A stretch of DNA of 64,000 bases from Cerrena zonata (lineage: Eukaryota > Basidiomycota > Agaricomycetes > Polyporales > Cerrenaceae). This document shows positions 11,256 to 22,766 of the stretch, one piece after another (position 1 is the first letter of the stretch; each line of letters begins with the position of its first letter). Position numbers and translations under genes: made by a program. The DNA lies in the NCBI GenBank assembly GCA_038087015.1, contig JASBNA010000013.1, forward strand, positions 682,001 through 746,000. Reading direction: 5' to 3'. Under the pieces are notes generated by a model that worked only from the letters and a program-made list of their open reading frames with translations, was not told the DNA's origin and made no database searches.

Positions 11256-11414
11256 GAAGAGTAAGCTCCATCTACAGTTCGTGTAGTAGTCGTGCTTGGG
11301 TGGACAATTTTTTTTTGTTTATTCCCTCAACGAACTGAGCAGAGCCTGGGGCAACTGGATTTGACAGTATATTCCTGAGTTGAAGTCCCCAAGAAGAAGG
11401 ATCTTTGTACTGCT

Positions 11415-13165
11415 ATGAGTAAATTGAAGAGTTTGAATCGGGAGTTCATATCAAATCTTAAAACTCACAAGATTGTCACCAATGCGAAACGAAATCTCAT
11501 CTTATCAATTTTGAAATCAACTACTACAAAGAGAGAAGCCAAAACATATTTGAGTAAATATCAAAATCAATTTGATTTTGCTGAAATAACTTTTGGTAAG
11601 GTTCAAAGGTGATGAAAATTCTTTAAATATCAGAGATAATCAACGGGAATTATTTATAAATCGTTTTCCTCAATAAGCAAAATCCATTTGTTAATATATA
11701 TGATAATGAAGATACTAAACTACCCAAGATACCTTTAAGGTTGGCCATCTTCAAGATCAAGTTCCCGGATATCCTGGCTTACACCTGGAAGCAAATTGCA
11801 GAAACATTTAGAAGGTTGGTTCATCTTGGGATTTCTCCAATTATAATGCTAGATTTTGATCATCTACCCAAAAATACTTTTGCTCATAATGAATCATATA
11901 TGATAAACCAAACTAATAAAATAATGAATCATTTGGGTAAACCAGAAGATGATTTCCACGATTTGAAAACTTCGATGTTGAGGTCCACTTTTTCAAGAAA
12001 TTCACACGGTGAAATTAAAGTAGATAGTCTAGAACTGATATTAATACCATTATATCAAGGAATAATTCCTTTGGTTCAACCAATTGTTTATGATTCAGAG
12101 TCAAGTCTACAGACACTGGGAAATTCCCACGACTTACTCTATGCATTATGCTCGTCTTTACTTGATAGAAATGATTTATTAACCATTGAGAAAGTAGTGA
12201 TGATTGATCCAATTGGTGGTATACCTTCGATCGAGAGAAATCAAACCAGTCATGTTTTCATAAATTTATCTCAAGAGTATTCCGATATCGTTTCTGAATT
12301 GTTCATAGGTTTCATCGATCCAGATGTTCGTGATTTACATGTATCCAACTTAAGAGCCATGAATAATATTCTTAGCTTAGCCTCAAGCAAATCTGGTCGT
12401 GACGATACTACAGGTATAATTACCACTCCGCATATCATGTCCATCAATAATGATCAATTAAATCCAATCATATATAATGTTTTAACTGATCGTGCCGTTA
12501 TATCTTCGTCATTACCGTCGTCCCAAGGAAGAACCCCGCAACTTTCAACTTCGATATTGAAAAAGGGTATTGACGTCACAATTCTTGATGCCGACAATTA
12601 TATCGGAGAATTCACTTTTAACAACCTAGTAAAGGATGGTTTGGTCGATAAAGACCGAATGGTTCATCTAATAAACGATTCTTTCGGCAAAGAATTGAAT
12701 GCATCAACTTATTTCGAAAGAATTAACGAATCCATTGCCACCATCGTTATCGTTGGTGACTACGACGGCGCTGCCATAATCACTTGGGAAAACATCGATG
12801 ACTCAACAGACTCTGCAGCTTTCTCTTCAGGTAAAGTTGCATATCTCGACAAGTTTGCCATTGCCAAAAAAAACCAAGGGTTACCGGGTCTTGCTGATAT
12901 TATCTTCAAAGTTATTTTACAATCGCATTCCAACGAGTTGATTTGGAGGTCTCGAAAGAATAACCCCGTCAATAAATGGTACTTCGAAAGATGCCGTGGC
13001 TCCATAAGCTTACCTGATTCTCAATGGAAAGCTTTCTACACCGGAGAGATTTTCAACAAGAAAATTGATAAGTCCAAACAACGACAACAAGTTGGTGCTG
13101 TTGACATCAAGAAAAAGATCCATGAATACACCAAAATCGTAGAAGGTATTGCTCCTTCTTTCTAA
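11415..13165 (+). CDS. ARG2: Mitochondrial N-acetylglutamate synthase (two apparent frameshifts)
   Basis: Arg2 catalyses acetyl-CoA plus glutamate to N-acetylglutamate, the first step of arginine (ornithine) synthesis in mitochondria. The first segment (11415-11609) carries [24 protein letters not shown]. The second (to 11673) carries the QRELFINRF stretch. The third continues to 13165 with [18 protein letters not shown], the [12 protein letters not shown] segment, and the C-terminal GNAT-like domain with VVGDYDG-type and [11 protein letters not shown] sequences. The two shifts are in the AAA at 11605-11607 and the TTTT at 11664-11667. Removing one base at each gives 582 residues (S. cerevisiae 574). 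The basic N-terminus is compatible with a mitochondrial presequence. I interpret the shifts as sequencing errors. Confidence 0.92.
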
Positions 13166-13346
13166 AATTAATATACATATAGAAATACAGCCTATTTATC
13201 GTCTTTAAACTCGTAGTAAAGTTGTTGGTTTTGTTGCAAATTTGTTGGAGAGGAAAAAATCAAACGAAAGCCAAAAAAAAAAAAAGGTTGAGAAAGCAAC
13301 TGGAACCAACTTATACTAGTATATTCTCTTCTTAAGGTAAGTAAGT

Positions 13347-14318
13347 ATGTCCATTAGACAAAGAACCGCTGGAGCAGAAGACACAGATAGTAGCAGTAAA
13401 ACGATGGAACGTCCAGCCACTCAATCGACGAACCGACTTTCTTTCTATCATGAATTAGAAGAATGGCAACAAGATAATCATTACATTAGATCAGGGTATG
13501 TGAAAGGAACAAACAGTTTCCAAGAGTGTTTGAAATCGTTGCTGTACCTCCACAATGAGACCGTCAACATCTACTCCCATCTTATTCCTTCAAGTATGAT
13601 AATGGCAGCAGTTATATATTATGTTAATTACCAATTGACAATTTACCCTAATTACTTGGGATTCTGGGAAAAACTTAATTTTTTACAATTTGGATTAGCT
13701 AGCACCCTCTGTATGTTCATGTCATCTACATTCCATTGTGTTAAAGCCCATTCCCACCGGGTTTCAAGAATTGGAAATCAGTTGGATTATTTTGGTATAG
13801 TCATTTTGATCACCTGTTCGTTAATTTCGATTATTTTGTTTGCGTTCTATGATAACCCATTCTGGAAGTATGCTTTTGTTGGACTATTCTTGACTCTTGG
13901 TTCCATTTGTACGGTTGTTACTCTTGATCCTAAATTTTCAACGAATACCTATCGTCCATTTAGGTCACTCATGTTTATATTATTTGGCTTATCGGGGGTA
14001 TTCCCAATCATTGCTGCCGTCAAACTATACGGATATCAAAACGCAGTTGAAAGATCTACGGCCCAATGGCTTGTTTTGGAAGGGTTCTTCTATATATTTG
14101 GGGCTACTTTATATGCAATGAGGTTCCCAGAAAGATGCACTCATAAAGACATGAGCGAAGAGGAACATTCGTTATTGGAGCATCCAATCAAGGGAACCTT
14201 CGACATATTTGGCCATTCTCACCAAATCTTCCATGTGATGGTTGTCATTGCTGCTTTTTGCCATTGGCTAGCCTTAGTTGGCTGCTATCATTATTTGCAT
14301 CAATATACTCTAGCATAG
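13347..14318 (+). CDS. PAQR/IZH-family seven-transmembrane protein
   Basis: This 323-residue membrane protein belongs to the adiponectin-receptor/hemolysin III-like (PAQR) family, called IZH in yeast and linked to zinc and sterol homeostasis. Residues 55-80 contain the family start SFQECLKSLLYLHNETVN and NIYSHLIP. Seven hydrophobic segments follow between about 82 and 318. The putative metal-site residues are present: SSTFHCVKAHS near 130 and FGHSHQIFHVMVV near 290 (the ExxH and HxxxH type positions). The length matches IZH1-IZH4 (about 310-320). I cannot tell which IZH paralogue it represents. The first ATG was chosen; the 35 residues before the core are hydrophilic and cytosolic. Confidence 0.9.
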   Translation: MSIRQRTAGAEDTDSSSKTMERPATQSTNRLSFYHELEEWQQDNHYIRSGYVKGTNSFQECLKSLLYLHNETVNIYSHLIPSSMIMAAVIYYVNYQLTIYPNYLGFWEKLNFLQFGLASTLCMFMSSTFHCVKAHSHRVSRIGNQLDYFGIVILITCSLISIILFAFYDNPFWKYAFVGLFLTLGSICTVVTLDPKFSTNTYRPFRSLMFILFGLSGVFPIIAAVKLYGYQNAVERSTAQWLVLEGFFYIFGATLYAMRFPERCTHKDMSEEEHSLLEHPIKGTFDIFGHSHQIFHVMVVIAAFCHWLALVGCYHYLHQYTLA

Positions 14319-14409
14319 AACACCCGAACACCAACAACGCCTACACCTATAGAAGTAATGAAAAAAAATCAGATAGCCAACTAGTCTACCTTTTTTTTAA
14401 TAATTGAAG

Positions 14410-15207
14410 ATGGTAAATCACTTGGTTATACTACCATGTCATTCCATTTGGGCACCGCTTTCTAAGGAGTCTGTTGGTTTAGAACGAGAAGAATGGCAAT
14501 TGGTCAATTTCCAGATTGAAGGCTATGATCATTTATGCTTTAAGGAACATATTGAAAAAAGTATTGAACTAATTAAGGAGGATGAAGAAGCACAATTGAT
14601 AATTTCAGGAGGCCAAACGAAGAAGCAGTCGGGTCCCATATCCGAATCACAATCATATTATCAATTAGCACATAGACTTTATCATCAAAGTATAGATGAA
14701 AAAATATGGGATAGAATAAGTACTGAGGAATTTGCCAGAGATTCATTTGAAAATGTCATTTATTCCTTATGTCGATTTTATGAATTGTATGGAAAGTATC
14801 CTGCTAAAATCAGTATAGTTGGATTTGCATTTAAAGAAAATCGGTTTATCAAGCACCATTTAGGTCAAGCTTTAAGATGGCAGAATATCGAGCAGACAGT
14901 GAAGTATATTGGTAACGCACCCGATCCACGAGATACCACGGACAAAACGGGGTATTTCAGAGATTTGGATGAGAGCGAAGATAAATTTGCTGTTAAGTTA
15001 TTTGAGAATGATTGGTATTGTTGTAGAAGTAAATTATTGGATAAGAAGATGCAAAGAAATCCATTTAAGAGGTATCATGGATATGGGAATAGTAATTCAC
15101 CATTAGAAAAGTTTTTGAAAGCAATTGATGATTTCACCGATTCAAAATCAAACGAGGAGATCAGTTTGTTATTAGAAGGATTACCGTGGACTACGAAAAA
15201 GAATTAA
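14410..15207 (+). CDS. DUF218-domain protein (YOR238W-like)
   Basis: This 265-residue soluble protein has the DUF218 fold seen in bacterial YdcF/SanA-like proteins and in S. cerevisiae YOR238W. The start MVNHLVILPCHSIW fits the first beta strand. AQLIISGGQTKKQSGP is the glycine loop. The pattern of SYYQLA, TEEFARDSFENVIYSLC and VGFAFKENRFI follows the order expected for this family. There are no membrane segments. The biochemical role in yeast is unknown to me. The ATG at 14410 is used; a TTG two codons upstream is in frame but is not a plausible start. The gene lies 91 bases after the IZH gene on the same strand. Confidence 0.8.
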   Translation: MVNHLVILPCHSIWAPLSKESVGLEREEWQLVNFQIEGYDHLCFKEHIEKSIELIKEDEEAQLIISGGQTKKQSGPISESQSYYQLAHRLYHQSIDEKIWDRISTEEFARDSFENVIYSLCRFYELYGKYPAKISIVGFAFKENRFIKHHLGQALRWQNIEQTVKYIGNAPDPRDTTDKTGYFRDLDESEDKFAVKLFENDWYCCRSKLLDKKMQRNPFKRYHGYGNSNSPLEKFLKAIDDFTDSKSNEEISLLLEGLPWTTKKN

Positions 15208-15356
15208 TAGGAATATTTTGTTTATTAATGTAGAAACCTTGTTTTCAATGACTTCAAATCTTAAAATAATTGTATAAATAAAGTAAATAAATAAAGATAG
15301 AAAACAACAAAACAAAATTTTCTTTTTTAAATTTATATACAAAAAGGATTTCTAAT

Positions 15357-17184
<1,828 letters not shown>

Positions 17185-18360
17185 ATGTTGATTATACCAG
17201 AGACACGATTAGTATTCATATCGTTTTTCATATTCGGGCTCTTGAATAACATACTCTATGTTGTTATTCTATCTGCAGCAATTGATCTTGTAGGGTCGTC
17301 TACCCCCAAGGCAATTGTCCTATTAGCAGATATCATACCTTCGCTAATGATAAAAGTAAGTGCACCATTTTTCATTCACAAGATAGCATACCAGGTCAGA
17401 GTATGGGGGTTAGTTTTGCTTTCGACGGTAGGGATGCTAATCATTAGTTTTTCACCTCAAGCATCTATTTCCGCTAAGATATTGGGGATCTGCATGGCAT
17501 CACTAGCTTCGGGAATGGGCGAAGTGTCTTTTCTACAACTAACCCATTTCTATCAGGAGAAATATTCAATTGGAGGGTTTCTGTCCGGGACGGGAGGAGC
17601 AGGGTTAATGGGGAGCTTTATCTATTTGATTTTCACCAATGTAATTGGGTTGAAAATATGGATTTCTTTACTAATTTTTTCATTACTACCTTTTGGATTT
17701 GTAATTTCATTTTACTTGATATTACCAACTCCAACCTTAACCGATGAATTGATTTCGTATCAGCAATTAAATGATGAACAGGATTCAAATCATTTTTGGA
17801 ATACCTTAAATAAAATTAAACCTTTAATCAAACCTTACATGTTCCCATTATGTACGGTCTATATATCGGAATATGTAATAAACCAAGGTATTTCTCCAAC
17901 TTTACTTTATCCTTTAGAAGACCTTCCCAATTGGTTATTTTCTTCTTATCGAGATATTTACGTGGTTTATGGTTTCCTATACCAATTGGGAGTGTTCATT
18001 TCCCGTTCTTCAATTAATTTTGGTTTAAGATTTCGCCAGCTTTATTGGCTCACTTTACTTCAATTCTTAAACGTTTTATTAACTTTACATCAATCGATTT
18101 ATAATACTCCTTTCACCTCTATTTGGCCTCTCTTATGTCTTATTCTATACGAAGGCTTATTAGGGGGATTCTCCTACGTCAATACTTTTATGTCCGTTAG
18201 TGAAGACGTTCCAAAACTGAAACGAGAGTTCAGTATGGGTTGCGTTGGTATTAGTGATAGTTTTGGCGTAATGATGGCCGGTTGTATCAATTTTTGGTTG
18301 GAATCTAAATTGTGTTCCATCCAAGTTGAAAACGGCCGTGATTGGTGCTTGAATGGTTGA
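17185..18360 (+). CDS. BTN1: Battenin/CLN3-family vacuolar membrane protein
   Basis: Btn1 is the yeast homologue of human CLN3, a polytopic vacuolar/Golgi membrane protein affecting pH and basic amino-acid balance. The 391-residue product has about ten hydrophobic segments beginning at residue 10. Conserved family stretches are present: LNNILYVVILSAA near 21, a FLQLTHFYQEKY segment, and GTGGAGLMGS near 135. Codon 133, just before SGTGGAG, is CTG. Family members have Ser or Ala in this loop (WSSGTGGAG type), which supports decoding CUG as Ser. The C-terminal FMSVSEDVPK and SMGCVGISDSFG match the conserved tail region. The ATG at 17185 follows the divergent ARO4 promoter. Confidence 0.9.
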   Translation: MLIIPETRLVFISFFIFGLLNNILYVVILSAAIDLVGSSTPKAIVLLADIIPSLMIKVSAPFFIHKIAYQVRVWGLVLLSTVGMLIISFSPQASISAKILGICMASLASGMGEVSFLQLTHFYQEKYSIGGFLSGTGGAGLMGSFIYLIFTNVIGLKIWISLLIFSLLPFGFVISFYLILPTPTLTDELISYQQLNDEQDSNHFWNTLNKIKPLIKPYMFPLCTVYISEYVINQGISPTLLYPLEDLPNWLFSSYRDIYVVYGFLYQLGVFISRSSINFGLRFRQLYWLTLLQFLNVLLTLHQSIYNTPFTSIWPLLCLILYEGLLGGFSYVNTFMSVSEDVPKLKREFSMGCVGISDSFGVMMAGCINFWLESKLCSIQVENGRDWCLNG

Positions 18361-18564
18361 TCCATAGACATTCTAATAAACATGTTAGTACATTATTCGT
18401 AGTAAAGTTGTAAGATGATGAGCTGGGTTTGGCGATGAGCCACAGTTTCCGGCATTAGAAAGAAGCGGAATCGGGAGTTTTGAGAAAGTGAGATAGGAAA
18501 ATTATACAATAATGATTAATTATCACCAAATCATCCAATTCTTCTTTAAAGCTGAGGAAAGTAG

Positions 18565-19938
18565 ATGAATTTTTTTTCAAAACTGTTGCCTAAACCTTCA
18601 CTCTTGAATAAACTTACAAGAATCAATTCAAAGATGACTTCGTCCTCTGCTGCTTCCTTACACAATCCATATTTCAGTCAAAACTCTGGTCAAAAAGATA
18701 TTTGGTCTCTTATTAATGAGACTGCTGCTGCTGCCCAGGCCGAATCTGGTAAGCCAATTGTTAATTTGGGTCAAGGTTTTTTCAGTTATAGTCCTCCAGA
18801 TTTTGCAATTCAAGCTGTTAATCAAACTATTGAAAAAGCTCAATTTAATCAATATGCTCATGCCAGAGGTAACCCTAATTTATTAAATCAATTGGCTAAG
18901 TTATATACTGAAGAATTGGGTCGTGATGTTTCTACTGATAATTTACAAGTTACCACTGGTGCTAATGAAGGTATTTTTTCAATCTTCTTTGGTTTTTTAA
19001 CTAGTGGTGATGAAGTCATTGTCTTTGAACCATTTTTCGATCAATATATCCCAAATATTGAAATGACCGGTGCTAAAGTTAAATATGTTGAATTAAAATA
19101 TCCTTCTAAGTTCGATTCTCAAAATGTTAGTGGTGATGATTGGGAAGTTGATTGGGAAGGCTTGGAAAACTCAATTTCTGATAAGACTAAAATTATCGTT
19201 ATTAACACTCCTCATAATCCAATTGGTAAAGTTTTCAATGAAGAAGAATTAACCAGAATTGGTCAATTGGCTATAAAACATAATATAATCCTTGTCAGTG
19301 ATGAAGTTTATGAAAATTTATATTATTTACCGAAATTTCCTCGTCCTGCTAATTTACCTAATTTACCCGAATTAGCTGAACGTACTTTGACTGTTGGATC
19401 TGCTGGTAAATCTTTTGCTGCCACTGGTTGGCGTGTTGGTTGGGTCCATGGTCCAAAAGACTTGATCCCTTATGTAACTGCTGCTCATACTAGGATTTGT
19501 TTTTCAACTCCTGCTCCTTTACAACAATCAGTTGCTGAAGCGTTTGTTAAAGCTTCTACTAATAATTATTTTGAAACTGTAAGAAAACAATACTTGAAAA
19601 AATATGAAATTTTTCAACTGGTATTTGATGATTTAGGTTTACCTTATACTACTGCTCAAGGTGGTTACTTCTTACTAGTAAATTTTGCTAAATTGAAATT
19701 ACCAGATGACTATCAATATCCTCCAGAAATTTTATCTCGTAAAACAAATGATTTTAAATTAGCTTATTGGTTAATTAAAGAAATTGGTGTTGTTGGTATT
19801 CCTCCAACCGAATTTTTAACTACTGAAAAGAGAATTGGTAATGGATTAGAAAATTCCATTAGATTTGCAGTTTGTAAAGATGATCATGTTTTAGAAGATG
19901 CTGTTGAAAGATTAAAAAAATTGAAAAATTATTTATAA
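18565..19938 (+). CDS. BNA3: Kynurenine aminotransferase (PLP-dependent)
   Basis: Bna3 is a fold-type I aminotransferase that converts kynurenine to kynurenic acid. The 457-residue protein starts with a basic, Ser-rich leader of about 25 residues, possibly a mitochondrial presequence. A second ATG at about residue 24 could give a cytosolic form. The catalytic domain carries LGQGFFSY, TTGANEGIF, INTPHNPIGKVF, VSDEVYE, and the PLP lysine K282 in SAGKSFAATGWRVGW; the Arg in IRFAVCKDD near the end binds the substrate carboxylate. The gene runs toward EFM2 with only 19 bases between the stop codons. Confidence 0.93.
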   Translation: MNFFSKLLPKPSLLNKLTRINSKMTSSSAASLHNPYFSQNSGQKDIWSLINETAAAAQAESGKPIVNLGQGFFSYSPPDFAIQAVNQTIEKAQFNQYAHARGNPNLLNQLAKLYTEELGRDVSTDNLQVTTGANEGIFSIFFGFLTSGDEVIVFEPFFDQYIPNIEMTGAKVKYVELKYPSKFDSQNVSGDDWEVDWEGLENSISDKTKIIVINTPHNPIGKVFNEEELTRIGQLAIKHNIILVSDEVYENLYYLPKFPRPANLPNLPELAERTLTVGSAGKSFAATGWRVGWVHGPKDLIPYVTAAHTRICFSTPAPLQQSVAEAFVKASTNNYFETVRKQYLKKYEIFQLVFDDLGLPYTTAQGGYFLLVNFAKLKLPDDYQYPPEILSRKTNDFKLAYWLIKEIGVVGIPPTEFLTTEKRIGNGLENSIRFAVCKDDHVLEDAVERLKKLKNYL

Positions 19939-19957
19939 CCTATTTATTTGTATAGAA

Positions 19958-21241
19958 CTATATTTTTTTAACAAATTTCTTGAATGAAAACTCATTTTCC
20001 CCAAAATCATCGTAACCCTTTTCAATATTTTCTTCTTCCACTAAGTAATTACTTTCACTCATTAATTTCCAAAGTAAGCTTCTTTCATCTTCGAAATTTC
20101 TTCTTAAGGGAATTTGTAATAATACTCTTGCTTCACTTTTATCACTCAAGAAAAGATTTATCATATTGACAACCCAATATGGATGCATCGATGAGTAGAT
20201 TGGATCACTTAAAATAATTGTATCAAATTTGATTTGCCCATACTTATCTAAGAAACTATTTGGATTTGACCAATCTAATTCTTCAACTTTCATTATATCA
20301 GATAATCCGTTTAAATCAACGTTATCTTGTAAGTTTGGTGTAATTTCTTTTAGATCAGTCACCAAAGTATCAAATCCCAACATGGTACTGACCATCCCAA
20401 CTAATCCTGTTCCTGATCCTAACTCCAATACCAGTCCGTATAAATATTTTTTTTGTGATTGTCCTAAAACAAGCTTATTAGCAAGTATAAGTGCAGACCC
20501 CCAAGTCTTCAATCCCAAATTATCACTGGTTAACGACGGTTCCTTTAACCGTATATATTCTTCTTGATCTTTAGGTATTATTGACGGAAGATTTGGAATA
20601 CCTATTTTTCTAATAATTTCCGGTTGGGCAGTTCTACCACAATTTTCTGATATTCTCAACGATACTTGCTTAACGATATCTGCCTTCAAAGTTTCATCTT
20701 CTACCCAAGCCAAATCACTCGATACGATCCTAGTTAACCATGAATTATACTCTCGTTCATAAGTTCGTTTAAGTGAGGCCCCCAAAAGAGAAATCGATGC
20801 TAGTTTCAAGTCATTGTCAAAGCGTGGGTTGAACTTAATAAGCCAAGGCGATGCATTCTGTAGCTCTTGAACTGTTACGTTTTTTTCAATGAATACCTGA
20901 GATGGGTCAATTGGTTCTTCTTCAACATTCTTATCTTCACTTGAATGTGATCGCGTTGTGAAATTGTAAACCTCGTTTGGAGCCAATAGTTTTAAGAATA
21001 CGAGAATAACTTCTGCTGGAGGCTTGAGCTGCAATAAGGGCAAATCGTGGACGTGTATTGGTATCAAATGGTCAGCATCAACTTCTTCACAGGTCCTTAT
21101 TCTTTCCATTTCGAAGTCCGATGGACTAGTTGATGCGGACGTCAAAAAGCTGTTACTTGCACCTTCCAAAAGATCAGAGACCTCAAAGGGGTACTCCTTG
21201 GTTGGGATAGGGGTGAATAGTGAGAGTGGATCAAACTCCAT
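19958..21241 (-). CDS. EFM2: Protein-lysine methyltransferase of the Efm2 type
   Basis: Efm2 is a seven-beta-strand S-adenosylmethionine methyltransferase that modifies translation elongation factor eEF2 in S. cerevisiae. The C-terminal 230 residues form the catalytic domain: TWGSALILANKL, the SAM-binding VLELGSGTGLVGMV, TDLKEI, the acidic end of strand 4 in LDWSNPN, and SDPIYSSMHPYW after strand 4. The N-terminal 190 residues hold the helical extension typical of Efm2. The length is 427 residues after choosing the ATG at 21241 (S. cerevisiae 419). The codons upstream to 21253 are open but lack an ATG. The EFM2 name rests on overall length and motif match. Confidence 0.85.
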   Translation of the reverse strand: MEFDPLSLFTPIPTKEYPFEVSDLLEGASNSFLTSASTSPSDFEMERIRTCEEVDADHLIPIHVHDLPLLQLKPPAEVILVFLKLLAPNEVYNFTTRSHSSEDKNVEEEPIDPSQVFIEKNVTVQELQNASPWLIKFNPRFDNDLKLASISLLGASLKRTYEREYNSWLTRIVSSDLAWVEDETLKADIVKQVSLRISENCGRTAQPEIIRKIGIPNLPSIIPKDQEEYIRLKEPSLTSDNLGLKTWGSALILANKLVLGQSQKKYLYGLVLELGSGTGLVGMVSTMLGFDTLVTDLKEITPNLQDNVDLNGLSDIMKVEELDWSNPNSFLDKYGQIKFDTIILSDPIYSSMHPYWVVNMINLFLSDKSEARVLLQIPLRRNFEDERSLLWKLMSESNYLVEEENIEKGYDDFGENEFSFKKFVKKI

Positions 21242-21475
21242 TTTGGTTTTCAAGTGTTTCAGATCTAAATCGTTATCGTATGGCTGTTCAATTAAGCTGT
21301 TAAATCAGATGGAATTTTTTTCTCTTCTTTCTTTTTTTGTTTGTCTCACTTTTGATCTTTACGATTTAGTACTGATTTATGTCTGGTGACTGACAAAACG
21401 ACCAACCATAAGAAGTTGCCCAATAGATGAATATGGTCATTATTGTAAAAATATGGGATGGCTTAATGGGATTGG

Positions 21476-21680
21476 TTATTGTATATATTGGCGGTTGTTA
21501 AAGATCAAACCAACAAATAAAAGGAAAATGATAATAAAGCGGCCAAACAGAATTAACGAAAGCACACCAGGAGTGAACTGAAGGGAGCCTGGAGTAATTA
21601 AAGCTAGTAGAAGAAAGCTGTAGCAAATAAGAACCAGCCAAAGCAGTATCAAGCCAAAGCCTGATCGAAGCACCACTCAT
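21476..21680 (-). CDS. Possible small two-helix membrane protein (uncertain)
   Basis: One frame (ATG at 21680) gives a 60-residue product starting MSGASIRLWLD. The overlapping frame, lacking an ATG, encodes two strong hydrophobic stretches (FGLILLWLVLICYSFLLLAL and RFIIIFLLFVGLIF) and ends NNRQYIQ. If one base is wrong near the start, as in several genes here, a roughly 68-residue membrane protein results. It is equally possible that nothing is encoded. I recognise no family. Confidence 0.25.
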
Positions 21681-22014
21681 GATTCACTAAGGGACATTCA
21701 AGGAATGAACCAAATGACTAGAGCAATGAGACGTCAGCTTTATATTGTAGACAATGGAGGTAGTCTAGGATGGAATAGGCAGTAACAATTTCTCGGTCTA
21801 TCAGTCTTTTCGACGCAAGATAACGCTTATGCTGTTTAATTTGATGGTATGACTTCGTATAACCGATGCTCCATTTCGAGAAGTTATCCAAGAATCAGAA
21901 AGAGGAGAATACACATATGAAGTGGGTCTTCTGGAGGTTAGACTCTCTAGTTTGCGTTTTTTTTTTTTTTAACAGATTAAGTGTATATTAAGAGTTGTCT
22001 ATAAATTAATCAAC

Positions 22015-22215
22015 TTATAATAATAAAGCAACACCAGCAGCAGCGGCAGCACCGAATAACCAACAGTACCAAAAGCAGAGACAGTAGAGGCGGCATTTAA
22101 AGCGATAACAACAGATTTGAATTGTAGATTAATGATTTCGAGTTGAGCCGGCAAGATATGGTAATCTGTGGTAAAACAAAACGTATATTTCGCACACAAG
22201 CTTAAACACACACAT
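22015..22215 (-). CDS. Possible small protein with hydrophobic Ala/Leu tail (uncertain)
   Basis: An ATG at 22215 opens a short frame. A shifted frame continues with LEIINLQFKSVVIALNAAS and, after another shift, GAAAAAGVALLL before a stop at 22015. Alanine-rich hydrophobic ends like this occur in GPI-anchored or small membrane proteins. At least two indels would have to be invoked, so support is weak. Confidence 0.22.
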
Positions 22216-22377
22216 GAATTTGGCGGCTCGCTGGCCCATTTATAGTTGCATTATAAGCTAGTATAATCAATTAGAAAATTTCCAAGGTGTTTTTGCGTTT
22301 TTGAAAAAAAATCAAAATTTTATGGCTGAAATAGTAGGCAGTGAGGAAAACCAGAGGAATACACTTGATAAGTACAC

Positions 22378-22450
22378 GCCTGCGTAGCGTAATGGTTAAC
22401 GCGTTTGACTTCTAATCAAAAGATTGCGGGTTCGACTCCCGCCGTGGGTT
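22378..22450 (+). tRNA. tRNA-Arg (anticodon TCT)
   Basis: A 73-base cloverleaf with D-arm GCGTAATGG, anticodon loop CTTCTAA (TCT), T-arm GCGGGTTCGACTCCCGC and an acceptor stem closed with several G-T pairs. There is no intron. It is followed at once by TTATTTTTTT, a Pol III terminator, then GCAACC. Confidence 0.95.
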
Positions 22451-22766
22451 TTATTTTTTTGCAACCTTTTGGCTTATTTGCCATAAAATACACCAGTTCT
22501 ATAACCAGGTTTAAACAACCAAGTAAACGACTTTAACAGTTGATGAAGGTTTCCGTACTGCTACATTTATACAAGTGGCGAATCTACAGCTGAATAATAG
22601 TACCCGAATTTATATTAAGTCAAATTAATTAAAACGACCCAAGACTCTAAAGACCCAATAGACCCCAAAATATACAAAAGCGAACGGCTCGACTCTATAA
22701 CGATTTCAAAGTTGTTTGTGTGTGTGTGTGTGTGTATATAAACTTTGAAATAGTGTATCCCCCAGA
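22451..22766. other. tRNA-Arg 3' flank and FTR1 3' flank
   Basis: This 316-base spacer contains the Pol III terminator (22451-22460) and a (TG)n microsatellite at 22717-22735. No gene is seen. Confidence 0.6.
22717..22735. repeat. TG dinucleotide microsatellite
   Basis: Nine and a half uninterrupted TG units, just downstream of the FTR1 stop codon (22767, minus strand). Confidence 0.95.

Larger units (their letters stand above)
21242..22377. other. EFM2 to tRNA-Arg interval with small uncertain reading frames
   Basis: About 1.1 kb without a confident gene. It holds two short minus-strand frames listed separately (21476-21680 and 22015-22215) and a T-tract at 21957-21970. The region 21680-21960 looks non-coding. 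Confidence 0.45.
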
